Assembly (NCBI GenBank): GCA_022577435.1
Contig: JAKOON010000009.1
Coordinates: forward strand, 208,501 to 272,500
Length of the DNA stretch: 64,000 nucleotides
Direction: 5' to 3'
Source of the DNA: Embiotoca jacksoni
Taxonomy: Eukaryota; Chordata; Actinopteri; Embiotocidae
In this document: piece after piece, positions 1 through 11,410 of the stretch
How the letters are laid out: each line of letters begins with the position of its first letter
How positions within the stretch are numbered: position 1 is the first letter of the stretch
Position numbers and translations under genes: made by a program
Notes under the pieces: generated by a model
The model's input: only the letters and a program-made list of their open reading frames with translations
Told to the model about the DNA's origin: nothing
Database searches by the model: none

Positions 1-23
1 GTGTGTGTGTGTGTGTGTGTGTG
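1..23. repeat. (GT)n microsatellite, cut by window edge
   Basis: The window opens inside a pure GT dinucleotide run, followed by a short alternating GC/AC stretch. Its true length is unknown because it starts before base 1. Confidence 0.95.
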
Positions 24-166
24 CACACATGCGAGCGCACTCCTGACAAGCTCCCTCTGTTCACTGCAGTGATACAGCCACTGTGAACTGTGTGATGGGT
101 GAGGATGTAAGTCCCTGTGACAGACAGAAAAAGAGACACGCACACATACACGCACACACCTAGCCA

Positions 167-222
167 TCTCCTCTCCTCTCCTCTCCTCTCCTCTCCTCTC
201 CTCTCCTCTCCTCTCCTCTCCT
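167..222. repeat. (CTCTC)n pentanucleotide array
   Basis: About eleven near-perfect copies of CTCTC, followed by degenerate TTTTCTCTTTTC. The same unit forms a second array at 8668-8738. Confidence 0.95.
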
Positions 223-609
223 TTTCTCTTTTCAACACAGAAATATTGGAAATGGATCAAAGTCGAGTGGCACAAGGATTAAATGGCTCTCGTGTCATTG
301 TCACTCATGATGGCCATCAAACCGACCAGACTAGTGAACTGTCGCTGCACTTTTCCTCCAAAAAACATTTGAGAAGATTTATTTTTTTTTATCTCCCAGA
401 CTTTTCCAGTTTAAAATGACAACCACCAGTCTGGTTAACGATGAACTGAGCAGTGTTTAAATCTGGAAGCTATGGTTGACAAATCATTAAATTAGGTCGG
501 AGACAATGAAGAATACTCTCGTTGGCTAACAGAAGGAGCAACGGTGTTATTATGAACCAGGCAATTATAGCAATGCTCCGCTAATCTGCTTGCCACATTT
601 GAAATTGGA
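223..609. other. unique sequence, no gene seen
   Basis: AT-rich, non-repetitive DNA with stops in all frames. No splice-bounded coding segment or RNA gene is recognisable. Confidence 0.6.
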
Positions 610-700
610 ATATCCATCCATCCATCCAATTTCTAAACCGCTTATCCTGTTCAAGGCCGCGGGGGCCGGAGCATGTCGGAGGCATGCGCCGACTGAGAGG
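610..700 (-). mobile_element. fragment of teleost LINE/SINE-type repeat with ATCC tail
   Basis: A short ATCC run (atccatccatccatccaa) leads into TTCTAAACCGCTTATCC and a GC-rich stretch (gcgggggccgga). This arrangement is typical of a very common fish interspersed repeat. Its other end carries the GCATGTTCTCCC/GGCTTCCTCCCA motif that is seen in the insertion at 38853-39058, which reads in the opposite sense. The class (L2-like or derived SINE) is from memory and uncertain. The copy is truncated after about 80 bp. Confidence 0.6.
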
Positions 701-2694
701 CAGCGCTCACCTAAAACCAGCTCTTAAAGGTGTACGCTGTCTCTGTCAAAGATCTTGAAACTTGAATATGAAATGCAAATTAAATTACCATCAATAATTA
801 AGAGTGCTGGCATGAAAAAGTTATCCTTCTTTGTTTTTTTTTTAAGTAGGCGTATGAAACACTGTTCAAAGTTTGCAATTTTTGTACCAACAGTAAGGTT
901 ATGTTTTAGATAAAACCCATTGTGTTTATCCTTGAGATCTAACAAATGTGCATTTGCTCATATAACACATTTGCAAGGCCCGTTTATTTTAATATTTGAA
1001 ACATTTACATCAGGTACCTTTTTTTTAAATAAGCAACAGCTGGAAACAGCAATGGGCCATGACAGTTCATGTGACTGCTGCATCTCATTTTCCTGTTGGC
1101 CACAGACGTCCGAGAGCATTGACTCACTGACACAAATAAAGTAAATGTATTTTTTTATTCAAGGCCAAATGATTCCTCAAGTGGAAATGCTGAGTTTGTA
1201 ACTTTTTTTAACATTTTTTTTTTTTATTTTTTTTATCAAGTTTACTTGACTCATCAAACAAGTATGACAAACTGCAGTTCAATGAAAAGGTGGAGCATTC
1301 CAGGGAAACGGCGAGGACATGGTTGCGCAATAATAAAGCACAACTGCCAAAACAGAACATTCACACAGGAATCCAACAATTCAACAGTTCAATTGCTGGG
1401 AATAGAAGGAAAAAACTCTTCTTTCAAAGGAGAAAAACCTCTGACAGAGGGAAGAAAAAACTCTCACACAGAATTTTGTAAACAAAAAGCAACTTTACCG
1501 TTTCCACTCTTACAGCTAAAAACTGTAAAGATGTTTTTCGAAGTTTCTAAAGTTATACTTTCCGACATTACCCCAGCATGTCATTTTCAGATGGTCCCTC
1601 ACTCCAGAGCCCAGAAAGTGAATTTCTCTGAGCAAGCAACACCCCCCCACCACCCCCCCCGCCCCCTCCTGCGGTGTTTGCGCTTACCTCGAAAAACTCC
1701 ATTAACTAAGGAGTTGGGATCGGGAAATAGAAAATGTCTTATGCGCCGGGGCCTCTGACCTGTCCGTCCCTGTATCCCAGAGTCTATTTCCAGGTAGTGG
1801 GCTTTTTCGAAATGCGAGGATGATTTCTTAATCCCCGGGGATGCATCTGAGGATGGAGGCGAAATGCTTCAACTGCTCCCGCTTCCCACCGAGCGAGGGT
1901 CCTGATGGGTGGCGGACTGGCTGCCCAGTTTACTGGCTGGACGGAGAGAAAAAAGGTTCTAATGAGATGTGCGCTGCTCTTTCATGTCTGTCCTCGCTTC
2001 TTCCCCCAGCATGCCATTTCTCTTGACTCTGCGGGTGTCTAAAGCTATAAGCTTCTGGGTTTCTGAATGCTAATGTACAAAGTGACCGTGTCTGAACTGG
2101 GAAGTTAAATAGGTTTGGAATTGAATCAGGCACTTTTCCAGTATGAAAGGCGGTGTGAAGGGGAGCGTGCTAATGAGATGGTTTGAAACATCACTCGTTC
2201 CTTATAGTCATCAAGAGCGGGAAACTGGCCAAAAGGGACGGAGGGTAGAACGAGGAAAGCGCATGACAGTGATGGAGCTAAAAGCTAAAAGCACGGCTCA
2301 AATAAACAAAGTCAACAAACAAAAAGTAATTGATTGATGGCCCCTGTATAGTCAAATGAATCGCCACGTCTCTTCAAAAGTCTTCTTTCATTGGATTATG
2401 CCAGAATTCCTTCAAACGAAATTACTTCAATGACATTACACCTTTCATGTCTTTTTGAAGTGCACATTACATGATTCATGTTCATGTATGGCCAAAGAAG
2501 AATTAGTGAGACACCTCTTTATATTTGATCTGCGTATATGGGCGAAAACCCTCGTGGACTACCAAGAAATGAGGACCGTGTTGACTACTGTAAATGTTTT
2601 ATCAACTTTTTAAAGCTTTCACGTACATCTTTAAAAAAAAAAATTCCCATGTTAATAATCACATTTTATTAATGGAGTGCTTTTTAAGATACAC
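701..2694. other. unique sequence with small low-complexity runs
   Basis: Mostly AT-rich non-repetitive DNA. It includes T-rich runs near 1205-1235 and a C-rich island at 1641-1672. A 170-codon open frame on + (1246-1758) runs through unremarkable sequence with a basic, Ser/Thr-rich translation; I recognise no domain in it and treat it as chance. Confidence 0.55.
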
Positions 2695-2925
2695 GAAGTT
2701 GGTTTTCAGACAAGAAAAATATCTTGGTGGAGAGGATGATGACGGATGATCGTGGCTGATGTTTCCATGGGGGATACTAGTAGAGAATGAACCGGAGATG
2801 ACCGATCTCCGAACCCTGGAGGACGTCTTGGCACCGATGATTGGTGGTGGAGGACGTATTGATGCTGATGAACTGACCAACCGGGAGATGGCCGTGCCAT
2901 TGATCTTACCGCATTAGCTTCCATT
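2695..2925. other. GAT/GGA-rich block of unknown origin
   Basis: About 230 bp differ sharply in texture from the AT-rich flanks. The + strand is rich in GATGA, GGAGGACG and GGTGGT words, with CpGs and a small hairpin (ggagat/atctcc near 2795-2812). It could be a decayed dispersed repeat or a conserved element. I do not recognise it, and no second copy is evident in the window. Confidence 0.35.
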
Positions 2926-4402
2926 CATTTTAAGCACAGTATTAAATCAATGAAATGAATTGAGTTAGAGACGGCTATGGGACCTCAGTGAACATTTTAT
3001 CATTTTATCATACTTTTTATGACGCCTGCAGCAATAAGTAAAGGCTGCTCGGAAACTCTTCGGAGCACCTGAATCACCTTCTGTCATTCTGAGGTTTGAA
3101 ATTTGGCTGCCGAGCAACAACCTTTCTAATGCACCAGGTAAAAATTCAGATTTATCATTCTCACTGCATCTTCTTTGGATTTTTGTTTCTTCTTGACAGA
3201 ACTTTTTTTTCTCAAACTTGTGAATCCTGGGGTTTCTGCTGCTGACTCGAGGAAGAGGGTGTTAATTATTTCAAACCAGTTTCACATCTCTGGAAGAGAC
3301 TTTTTTTTTACCTCCTTTAATGAATGAATTCAGGAAATGATTTATGGTAACACAACGTCTGATTCGATGTCAATGAACTACAGCACGCCTGCTTTTACGA
3401 TTTGATAATACCTTTTCTTCTTCAGACTTGAAAGTGGTCGGCAGTCCTGGCACATTCGCATCGGGCACTATGGGAGATGTAGTTTACACAGGATTGTGTA
3501 CCGTGGCTCCAGTCCTGGATTTCTCTGTATTTGTAGCAGTTAAATTATCTTTGTGACCTTCCAAGAAGAGTGACAATGATGATGAACATTGTGTTTTTTT
3601 TTTTGCATAAGCACAGCACTGTACGGTGTTTCAGCTCGGCAGACAGCCTTGGGGGGCTTTTTTACAGTCACGTAACGAGTCTAGCTGTCATCAACTCTAG
3701 TAATGTTCACCTGTGTCCATCCTCTGCTCTGCATGTTTGTTAAGCAGAGAAACAGACAAATTAGCGACTTTAAGTGAAAGAAAAATGCATCAGCGTCTCT
3801 CAGCGAGCTGAAATGAAACGAGTGCACAGGAGCCAAGTAAAACAAAGAAAAATTAGTTACTGGACGTAACTACAGTTCTACGACTATGTTCATATTTTGT
3901 TCCTTTCAGGGGGACAAAAGTTGGGGGAACACTCCTGTATAATGGCAGCTGATAGGGATTGGTTGTATAAAAGTATATTTGATATATGTGGAGTCATGCA
4001 AGCCCTTTTGCATCCCTCACATGAACCTTTTAGAGAATTCAGTCATGCAGTGATGAAGAACCGTCATCACAATCCTTAAAATGTATTGGATTCAAACTAT
4101 CCAGTTAATCCAGTTGAACTGGCTTGTGCAGAAAGCAGCTCCGAGCTCATCAGTGCTCACAACAACTCATTTGGTATCGAGATGATAGTGAGAATTACGT
4201 AATTGCCTGTTAGACCTAAAAAGGTGACGGGCACGTTGGGTTAAATGCCAATTAGCACAGTATGCGTGTAGTCCGGATGCAGCCAGTCGGCACAGAAGGA
4301 GTGCCAATTCCTCGCTGTAACTTGAAGCAGCTCAGGGCTCCGGGTTCGCTCTGTGCGTTTGCTGTGACAGCTCTGGCCGTCATCCTGTTGCTCCTCTTCC
4401 TG
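2926..4402. other. unique sequence; possible repeat fragment at 3860-4080
   Basis: No gene is seen. The segment from 3860 (ttactggacgtaactac) through gggacaaaagttggggg and ggcagctgatagggattgg reads like fish interspersed repeats that share a GGACGTAACTAC motif. There is no second copy here to confirm it. Confidence 0.4.
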
Positions 4403-4436
4403 CTTCTTCTTCTTCTTCTTCTTCTTCTTCTTCTTT
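4403..4436. repeat. (CTT)n microsatellite
   Basis: About eleven CTT units, continuing into imperfect TTTC repeats up to about 4447. Read in one frame the array gives leucine-rich or arginine-rich artefact peptides. Confidence 0.95.
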
Positions 4437-4597
4437 TCTTTCTTTCTATTACTGGGATGCTGAGGTTAGTGTGCTGTGACAACTCTCACACTCTCTGCTG
4501 AGTTCAGTTCAGTGGCCCTTTTCTTCCTGAAACGACAGGGAGTGAGCGCAGACAGGAGGATTGGAACATGTCGAGGAGTAGAGTGCTAGGGTCCTAA

Positions 4598-4633
4598 CCC
4601 CCCCCCCCCCCCCCCACACCACCACCACCACCC
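4598..4633. repeat. poly-C run followed by (ACC)n
   Basis: Eighteen consecutive C bases, then five or six ACC units. Confidence 0.95.
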
Positions 4634-4853
4634 TGTCCGCTCCTCCTCGTCTTATTCCCACTCTCCTTCTGCGCTCATGTTTCATTTGCAGCGTGACCAC
4701 CGGTGCATTTTAGATATGCACCGGTCGTACGTGTACATTTTGTTCCACGCACGCCTTGAAGTGCCTGTAAAGACACTGCGATGATTACTTTGTTGTCCGT
4801 TCAGCCCTCTGATTTTCTGCAACATACATGAAGCAGTTGCTATACACTGCCAG

Positions 4854-4856
<3 letters not shown>

Positions 4857-4942
<86 letters not shown>
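4857..4942. repeat. (CA)n microsatellite, 86 bp
   Basis: An uninterrupted CA array of 43 units, long enough to be length-polymorphic in a population. Confidence 0.98.
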
Positions 4943-4944
<2 letters not shown>

Positions 4945-7013
4945 CACTCTCAGTCTGGTGGAACCACTCAATGGCAGCCCCTTGACAGCTATCTAGTCGA
5001 AATCTCTTCTCCCAGAAAACAGATAAAAGCTGTTTTCTAAAGTCTTTTCCCATGTCATCTCTCTCAACTCCAGCCTTTTTTCTTTCTGCTGTCATTGAGG
5101 TGTGGGCGTTGGCAGGATCTTTGTGTGTGTGTGTGTTTTAGGATCTGTGTGTATTTTTGTGATACATGCATGCATGCCCGGCCTCATCACTTAATGTTTG
5201 TGCAGATGTGTGGATAATAGAGCGAGACAGAGAGAAATCAGACTACTGACTAAACCATCCCCTGTGTACCCGCTAAAGATGGAAACTGCAGCAATAAGAC
5301 AGCTGAACATTTGTCCATTGAAACACACACACATGCACTAGAACTGAGTACAAATTCATTTAATGAAACGTGACATGGTCAAACCCTTGTATCAGGCTGG
5401 AGGGCTTTAAATTTAAAACGGATACAGGAAGTCGCTGCAATCAACTGATTAATTCAGCATTAATTTGGCCGACCAGTCGTGTAACTTTTCTCACTCATTC
5501 ACTTAGTGACAGACATTTATGTTCGTTCATAGGCCTGCTGTTGCAGTCCCAGCAAATATCAACCAAACCTCCAAAATGCATCCCTGTTTCCAAACATTGT
5601 GTAATTAATGTATTAACTGGCAAATAATTTGATTTGGAAATGATACAATTAATTGATTTCTAGATTAGTAATTGACAGAAAACCTATTCGCCACAATTTT
5701 GAAAAGCAGTTAATCACTACAGTTGTTGAATCAAATAAATTTGTTGGCTTAGGTTTGAACTGCTGATGTGAATATTTGCTGTTTAAAAAAAAATAAAAAA
5801 ATTATATCATTTAAATTGGATATTTCCTATTTTGGGGTTAGCTGGACCAAACAATGCTTTTAAAATTGTCACCCTGGAGCATCAAAACTTAATGAACACA
5901 TTTGACTATTTTCTTATGACATTTGATTGACCAAACATTTAGTATATTCATCTAAAAGTAGTGCTAGTTGATATTGAAATTGAAAATATATCTGTCTAAA
6001 CTGAAAACCGGACACCCAGATGAACAGATTCAGGATGTGACATCTGAGTGGGACACTGAACTGTGCAGTTCATTTATGTCCGGTGTCCCATGTTGTCCTC
6101 TGTTCCCGTTTTTGTCTTCACACTGTCCAAACAATTAAAAATAAAGCCATAAAATAATCATCAAAAAAACAGGCCTGAAAACTGTGCAGCCTCAGCTTGC
6201 TTGTTGTTGTGCAAAAGGACAAATGAATGACAACAATTCCTCCTCCGCTTCCTCCTCTTTGTCTGTTTGGCTTGTTCGTTGATTGGCAGCACTGCCACCA
6301 GTGGAAGGATTATTGTCACACAGATGTGTCAGCCCACCCACCCCTGGTATCATCTGCCGAGTGTGACACACACAATGAGAGAGGGTGTCATTTTCTGATA
6401 CACGACTACAGATGGATTAATTATGAGCTTTAATCAGTCTGTTAATACGAGCACAATAGTGCATGTGCAGACACACTCAAGTCCAGATTTTAATACACAC
6501 TTTTATAAATGATAACTGCTTGTCCAACACAGACTGCAAATTAAATCAAATGAAATTAAACACGTCAGTTGTCCAGTTTTTTTTTTTTACGTTGTTTGAC
6601 CTCTAGGAAACAGCCACGACTTGTTCGGCCAATCAAAAGACAAACTGGAGTGGCATCACAAAATTGAATAGTTTAAATTTACATAAAAAAAAAAAACTCC
6701 ATCTGTTTCTTGCGACACGCGCCGAGGAGAAGGAGCTGCCGCGTTCGGCTGAGCGACACCGAGCAGGTCGGAAATCAAACGAGATGACACTCAGAGCGGC
6801 GTCGGCTGTTCAGAGTTAATAGGCCTGTTGCCATATTTGGGAACGTGGCGGGACAAAGAGGAAGAATTAAACAAGAATGGTACAGACGGCAGCTGGTACA
6901 TAATCCAATAAATGATTGTGTGTTATTAAAAAACTCACACCAACAGCGAGATTAGAGCCACAGCTACGAGTCAGTTTTGATTAATGAGAAGCATGGTTAA
7001 TCAAGTCTGTCTC

Positions 7014-7015
<2 letters not shown>
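4943..7015. other. unique sequence; small CpG-rich block near 6715-6850
   Basis: AT-rich, gene-less DNA with a short GT run at 5121-5136. At about 6715-6850 CpG density rises (cgacacgcgccgagg, ccgcgttcgg, agagcggcgtcgg). That may mark a regulatory element or an old repeat; no promoter motif or coding start can be defended. Confidence 0.5.
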
Positions 7016-7061
<46 letters not shown>

Positions 7062-7085
7062 GCGCGCACGCACACACACACACGC
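7016..7085. repeat. (CA)n with internal CG interruption
   Basis: A CA array broken by a cgcgcgcgcacgc segment near 7058-7072. Alternating CA/CG is prone to form Z-DNA. Confidence 0.95.
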
Positions 7086-8490
7086 AGGGATTCAGAGAAC
7101 TGGGATACACATGTGCAAACATCCACACACCTTAGAGATGCTCAGTAATATAGATAGATTTGTTTTTTTTACCACTTTGAACGTGTAAATTCATGTGTGC
7201 GATATCCACAACTGTTGTTTCCTGCGGCGTGTGAAAGTGGGTCATCTCTGGCTTTGTCGACGGGAGGTAATCTGTTCACCACCTGAGATTTGAAATGCTT
7301 CTTGTGTGGATCAACATCAGTGTTCGACATTTGGTTTTACGCTCGCTGCCTTTTCCTTCTGCAGGTGTGCCTGTAGATGAGTTCATGTGAGGATGAATGT
7401 GAGGTTGTAGAGTTTCGTTTTTTTTTTTTTCTGCAGTTGGATTAAAAAGAATTATCCCACACACACATCTGTTCACAACAGAATATCCGTGTTTGTTTTG
7501 TTTTTTCCTCACCGAGGTGTAAAAAGTACCTTCAGTTTTGTCACCAAAAACAATGCGGTTCGATTTAGAAAAAACTATTTAATTATGGGTTGAAATTGTG
7601 TGTTTGATCCCCCCCCTCCCGCCCCCCCCCGCCCCAGGACTAAATAAGTTCAAAGGCCTTTTGCTGAAATGACATGGCACCAAAGTGCGGAAGTTAAGTT
7701 TTCAGCTTCTTGATTGGGTTGAAATTCATGAACGTATTTGACCCGTTTACAGATCCAAAGTATTTCTCATTCAAGAGACAATAAAAACAAATGGAACGGT
7801 CAAATTTCTCATAATTTCGATTAAGAGTTAAGACACCGCTGTTATGATATTTCTTTGTCGAATTGAAGCCACGCTGTGTTTCCTCCGATGCGTAGCGGCT
7901 TAATGAAGCCTGGAGTTTGTTGTCGGCCCATTTCTCAGTGTGCCTCCACCTGGATCTCCGTCCTCTGCAGTTTTAAAAAAGAAGGTGTAGTTCACTGTTG
8001 GCTCACTCTTTACAGCGTTTTAAACATGGCGGTTGCCTGTGCTCGACCACTTACCGTACACTTGTGCCACCGCAGTTCCTATTGTAGCGGGGAGAGGAAG
8101 GAGCAAAATAAAAGTACCACAAAACGGAGTTAATGGACCTTAAAAGGTTCTGAGGAACTCCCTCCTGCTGTGTCTAGAGCTGTGAGATATCCCCGCGGTC
8201 CGAAGACACCTCATATTACACGCTAAATGAATATTTGTTAGATAATTACTTTTAAAGAAAAGCGTCTGTGTCACTGATGTAACTATATGAGCTCATTTGA
8301 GTTGGTGTGTCGGTGATTTGACCGCCGGTCCGTGTGTTGGTGTGTCTGTCACTGCAGGCCTGTTTGTGTGTGTCTTTGCAGCAGTCTCAACTCAGATCAA
8401 TGCAGGTTACCACAGACGCCGCGTTCACACATCTCATTACCATGAATGGGCAACAGTGCACAACGCAAATTACTGTCAGGCCGCAGGCTT
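7086..8490. other. unique sequence with C-rich run
   Basis: No gene is recognised. A C-rich stretch (cccccccctcccgccccccccc-like) lies at about 7610-7636. The rest is mixed non-repetitive sequence. Confidence 0.55.
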
Positions 8491-9060
8491 GTTTAGTGTA
8501 ATCACTACTCTCCTCTTTCCCTCTCCTCATAAACCTTTCCCTCTCCTCCCCTTGTCATTTTGTCATTTCATTTCCTCTTTTTTTTTTTTTTTTTACCCTC
8601 TTGAATCATCTTTGCTCCTTTTCTCGTTTATATGCCATTCATCGCCTCCAACCTCTGCTTCATGTCACTCCTCTCCTCTCCTCTCCTCTCCTCTCCTCTC
8701 CTCTCCTCTCCTCTCCTCTCCTCTCCTCTCCTCTCCTCGACTTGGCATGCATCTCTTCTCCCGTCCTTCTCTTTGTTATTCTTCTCCTTTCCTCTCACCT
8801 TTCATCCCCATCATTGTCCTCCTCTCCTTTATTTGCCATTCATCACCTCTGTGCTCTCCTCCCCAGTATTCTCCTCCTCTGTTTGCCAACCATTCTCCTT
8901 CCTCCTCCTGTCATGCCGTTTCTCCTCTCGTGCTGTCATTCATCTCCTTTCTTCTCCTGACTGCACCTCGTCTCTGTCTTCTTCTTCCATGTAATCAATT
9001 CATCGTCTGAGGTTTCCTTGCTGGGCTCACTTGATTTTTCTCTTCTATTTGAACCTTCCT
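8491..9060. repeat. pyrimidine-rich tract
   Basis: More than 500 bp in which the + strand is dominated by C and T (ctcctctttccctctcc and similar). It encloses the pentanucleotide array at 8668-8738 and a T run at 8580-8594. A 237-codon open frame (8297-9010 +) crosses it, but its Ser/Leu/Pro-rich translation is what any stop-poor CT sequence gives, so I do not call a gene. Confidence 0.75.
8668..8738. repeat. (CTCTC)n pentanucleotide array, second copy
   Basis: About fourteen perfect units of the same pentamer as at 167-222, within the larger pyrimidine-rich tract. Confidence 0.97.
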
Positions 9061-9077
9061 GTTTTCACAGAGTCGCA

Positions 9078-9292
9078 CCGCGTTTACTGTCGCCATGTTG
9101 ATGAGGGTTACAAAACAAACAACATTTAAAGTAATCGTTTTAACTCAAACCATTATATTTTCCTTCACATCAACCAAGTGGTTTTTGTGCCGAAACCTAA
9201 CCTGGGGCGCTAATTTAGGAAATGCTCCGATCGGTGGTATTTGAGGGTCGGAACAAACTACCTATTTGGTTTTATCGATTGGACGACGTGTT
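9078..9292 (+). mobile_element. dispersed repeat family D, copy 1
   Basis: It shares ordered blocks with 29850-30072 in the same orientation: gtttac.gt.gcca, aacc.agtggttt.tg, the ggcgctaattt/ggcaccgattt pair followed by aagaaa/aggaaa, gggtcg, and the gtcg.aacaaac.acc core. The aaccnagtggtttttg and cgtaacaaacgacc motifs are, in my recollection, typical of a fish interspersed repeat. The copies are strongly diverged, so this is old. Boundaries and class are not determined. Confidence 0.5.
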
Positions 9293-9504
9293 GCATTTCG
9301 AGCAAGAAGGCGAGTTGGGCTTACACTGCAGGTATAACCGTTATTAAAACCTGTATAAGTATTGAACTCTCCTGCTTTTCAAATTGTGAATATTTACCTT
9401 CCTTACTAACTAACCAGAGGTCTAACATGGACTAAACGCCTACCTGTGTAAACACAATCAGATGCACACACTTGTTACTCTGGAGGGGTTTGGCTCCCCA
9501 TTGA

Positions 9505-9562
9505 TCGGTAAGGGTGAGAGGGGGGGGGAGGAGGGTGATAGAGGGGGGAGGGGGGGCGGACT
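9505..9562 (+). repeat. G-rich run with quadruplex potential
   Basis: Several G runs of five to ten bases (gaggggggggg, gaggggggagggggggcgg) within about 50 bp on the + strand meet the usual pattern for an intramolecular G-quadruplex. Nothing indicates a function. Confidence 0.6.
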
Positions 9563-9699
9563 GGATGCGAAACACGGCTAGAACGACCCGGGCTGAGGAG
9601 AAAATGAGAGCAATATAAATGGAGGGAGAATGTTTCTCCCGCTCGACTGTAAGAAAGGCTTAGTGGGAATGATTACCGGTGAAAGCTAAATTGGCAATC

Positions 9700-9975
9700 T
9701 GCCCTTTCTTGTCTTTCTGTGGCTCCAGTGGTTCTTGCCCAATCCTCTTTCTGCTGTCGCTTCCTTTCCTCTCTTTCACAGTCTCAATCTTCTTCGCTCC
9801 GTCACTCCCTTGTTGTCTTTTTCACACTTCTCCTCCCCTCTCTGTCCTCGCCTCTATCATCTTTCTTACTCTCATTGTCTCTTTCCCTTTTCTCCTCTTC
9901 CTTCCTTCTCCGCGTGGCCTACTTGTGTTTCCTGTTGTCGTCTTCTCCTCTTGTCTCTCGGTACGTCTCACCCTG
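9700..9975. repeat. pyrimidine-rich tract
   Basis: CT-dominated + strand with no stops in several frames at once. This explains three overlapping open frames of 90-102 codons, none of which resembles a protein. Confidence 0.65.
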
Positions 9976-10408
9976 TGAGACGCGTTCTGGAGACGCTCCA
10001 AACCTAAAACGGCTTTTAAAAAATTAGCGTCAGAGTGGATAAATTGTTTGGCAGGGGAAAAAAAAAAAAAGGGGTGCTGTTGTGGACCATAATGATTTCA
10101 CTTGTGTGCCCTTTCAGCTGGCTGACGTTAGAAATTGAAAAATATTTAATCAAAAAAAACTATTTGGTTAGGTTGACTGTGCACGAAGAGGTGTGAGGTA
10201 TTGTGTATTGCAGGAAGGCGAGACTCAGGAGAGGGTTGTGTTTGTTCTACTTCTGACTAGATAGCTGTGATGTTGTTTTATCAACCAAAATAAGAAAACA
10301 AAGACGGATTTTACAACTTTTTTTTTTGTTTTTTTTTTGGGCAACTCGGTATATGGATCAGGATCTGATAGAATAACCTTTTTATACTTTAGCAATATTA
10401 CACTTGTG

Positions 10409-10825
10409 TATCAAAATGTATTCATATTGTGGAGCAACGCTCTCTCAAAAATATAAAACTTTTCTTTAGTGTGATCTTCGTTTCCATGGCAATACATGGG
10501 GTATGACTAAGAACTGGAAAACTATCAGCCAAGTCAGTAGACTCTTACGTAATGTTCGCAATGTTTACTGCTCCAGGAAGTAGGCAGACCCCTAGCAACG
10601 ACCCTAGCAACAGAGACCAGATCTAGTCCGTTTTAATGTTCTCTGGAGATGGTGGTAATTATTAAACTGAATAAATACAGGAAATAGAAACGCAAAACTG
10701 CTAAGCTAGCTCAATCTTGTTGCAAGAAAGATATCTGATATTTAGTCGTCCTATAAAACAACAATATATTGCATAATATGAAATTAAATTCCAAATATAT
10801 ATTGCCATTGAGAAGGTGGAGTGAT
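10409..10825 (+). mobile_element. dispersed repeat family B, copy 1 (shorter form)
   Basis: It aligns along nearly its whole length with 55465-56025 on the same strand. Shared words include tcaaaatgtattcatattgt, tttccatggcaatac, ctccaggaagtaggc, tagcaacgaccctagc, ctgaataaat and ggtggagtga. This copy lacks about 150 bp that copy 2 carries after its ctagctcaatcttg block. It has no coding capacity, so it is probably a non-autonomous DNA transposon or MITE. Terminal repeats are not resolved. Confidence 0.75.
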
Positions 10826-10859
10826 GTACACGTCAACAGCGTTTTCAGATCTGAAGCGT

Positions 10860-11410
10860 CACCAGGCGTGTCTCTGCCTCTCCCTTTCCTTCACTTGGTT
10901 CCTTCCCTTCGCTCCCTGTTTTCGTCTCCTCTTTCATTTTTTTTTTTAAATTTTTTTACTCCCTTGCTTCCTTTCTGCTCCATCTCACACCTTAAAGGCT
11001 CCACGAGGTTAATCCCGTGCTCTGCTATACGGATATGCCTCTCGTTTCCTTAAGGTTCCTCCCAGTTTTGTATCCTGTTTTCTCTTCACTGTTCCTCTGT
11101 GAACTTTAACCCGTCTCCGGCTGACCTTATTCCTGCAACGCCGGGCCGGTTGGGTCATATTTATTTCAGTGGCTGTCTGTAGCCGAGTCCTTTCACCTCT
11201 TAGCTCGCACCTTTGTCTCTCCTCGTTCTTCTTCCGCCTTCCACTTAAGCCTCTCTTTATCTGTGGTTCCTGCGTTCTCGCTGCTGCTCTTTGTTGTAGT
11301 TTCTCTCTCCTCCCGTCTCTCTCGTTGGATTTATTTCTTGAGCTTGACCCTCATATCGCTCTTTGTATTCTCACTTTTGGTTCCTCTTCAGCCTTGCGCT
11401 CTCTGAAAGA
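10860..11410. repeat. pyrimidine-rich tract
   Basis: A CT-biased + strand with a T-rich core near 10937-10957. The bias begins right after repeat family B copy 1 ends. Confidence 0.55.

Noticed and set aside
1246..1758. 170-codon open frame on +
   Set aside because: No recognisable domain, no homologous-looking motif, and a C-rich low-complexity segment near its end.
4828..5095. Frames across CA/GT arrays (here and at 14771, 39479, 62195, 62369) encoding His-Thr or Cys-Val repeats
   Set aside because: Direct translations of dinucleotide microsatellites.
8297..9010. 237-codon open frame on +
   Set aside because: It runs through a CT-rich tract and the pentanucleotide array; the Ser/Leu/Pro/Phe-rich translation is a by-product of stop-poor pyrimidine sequence.
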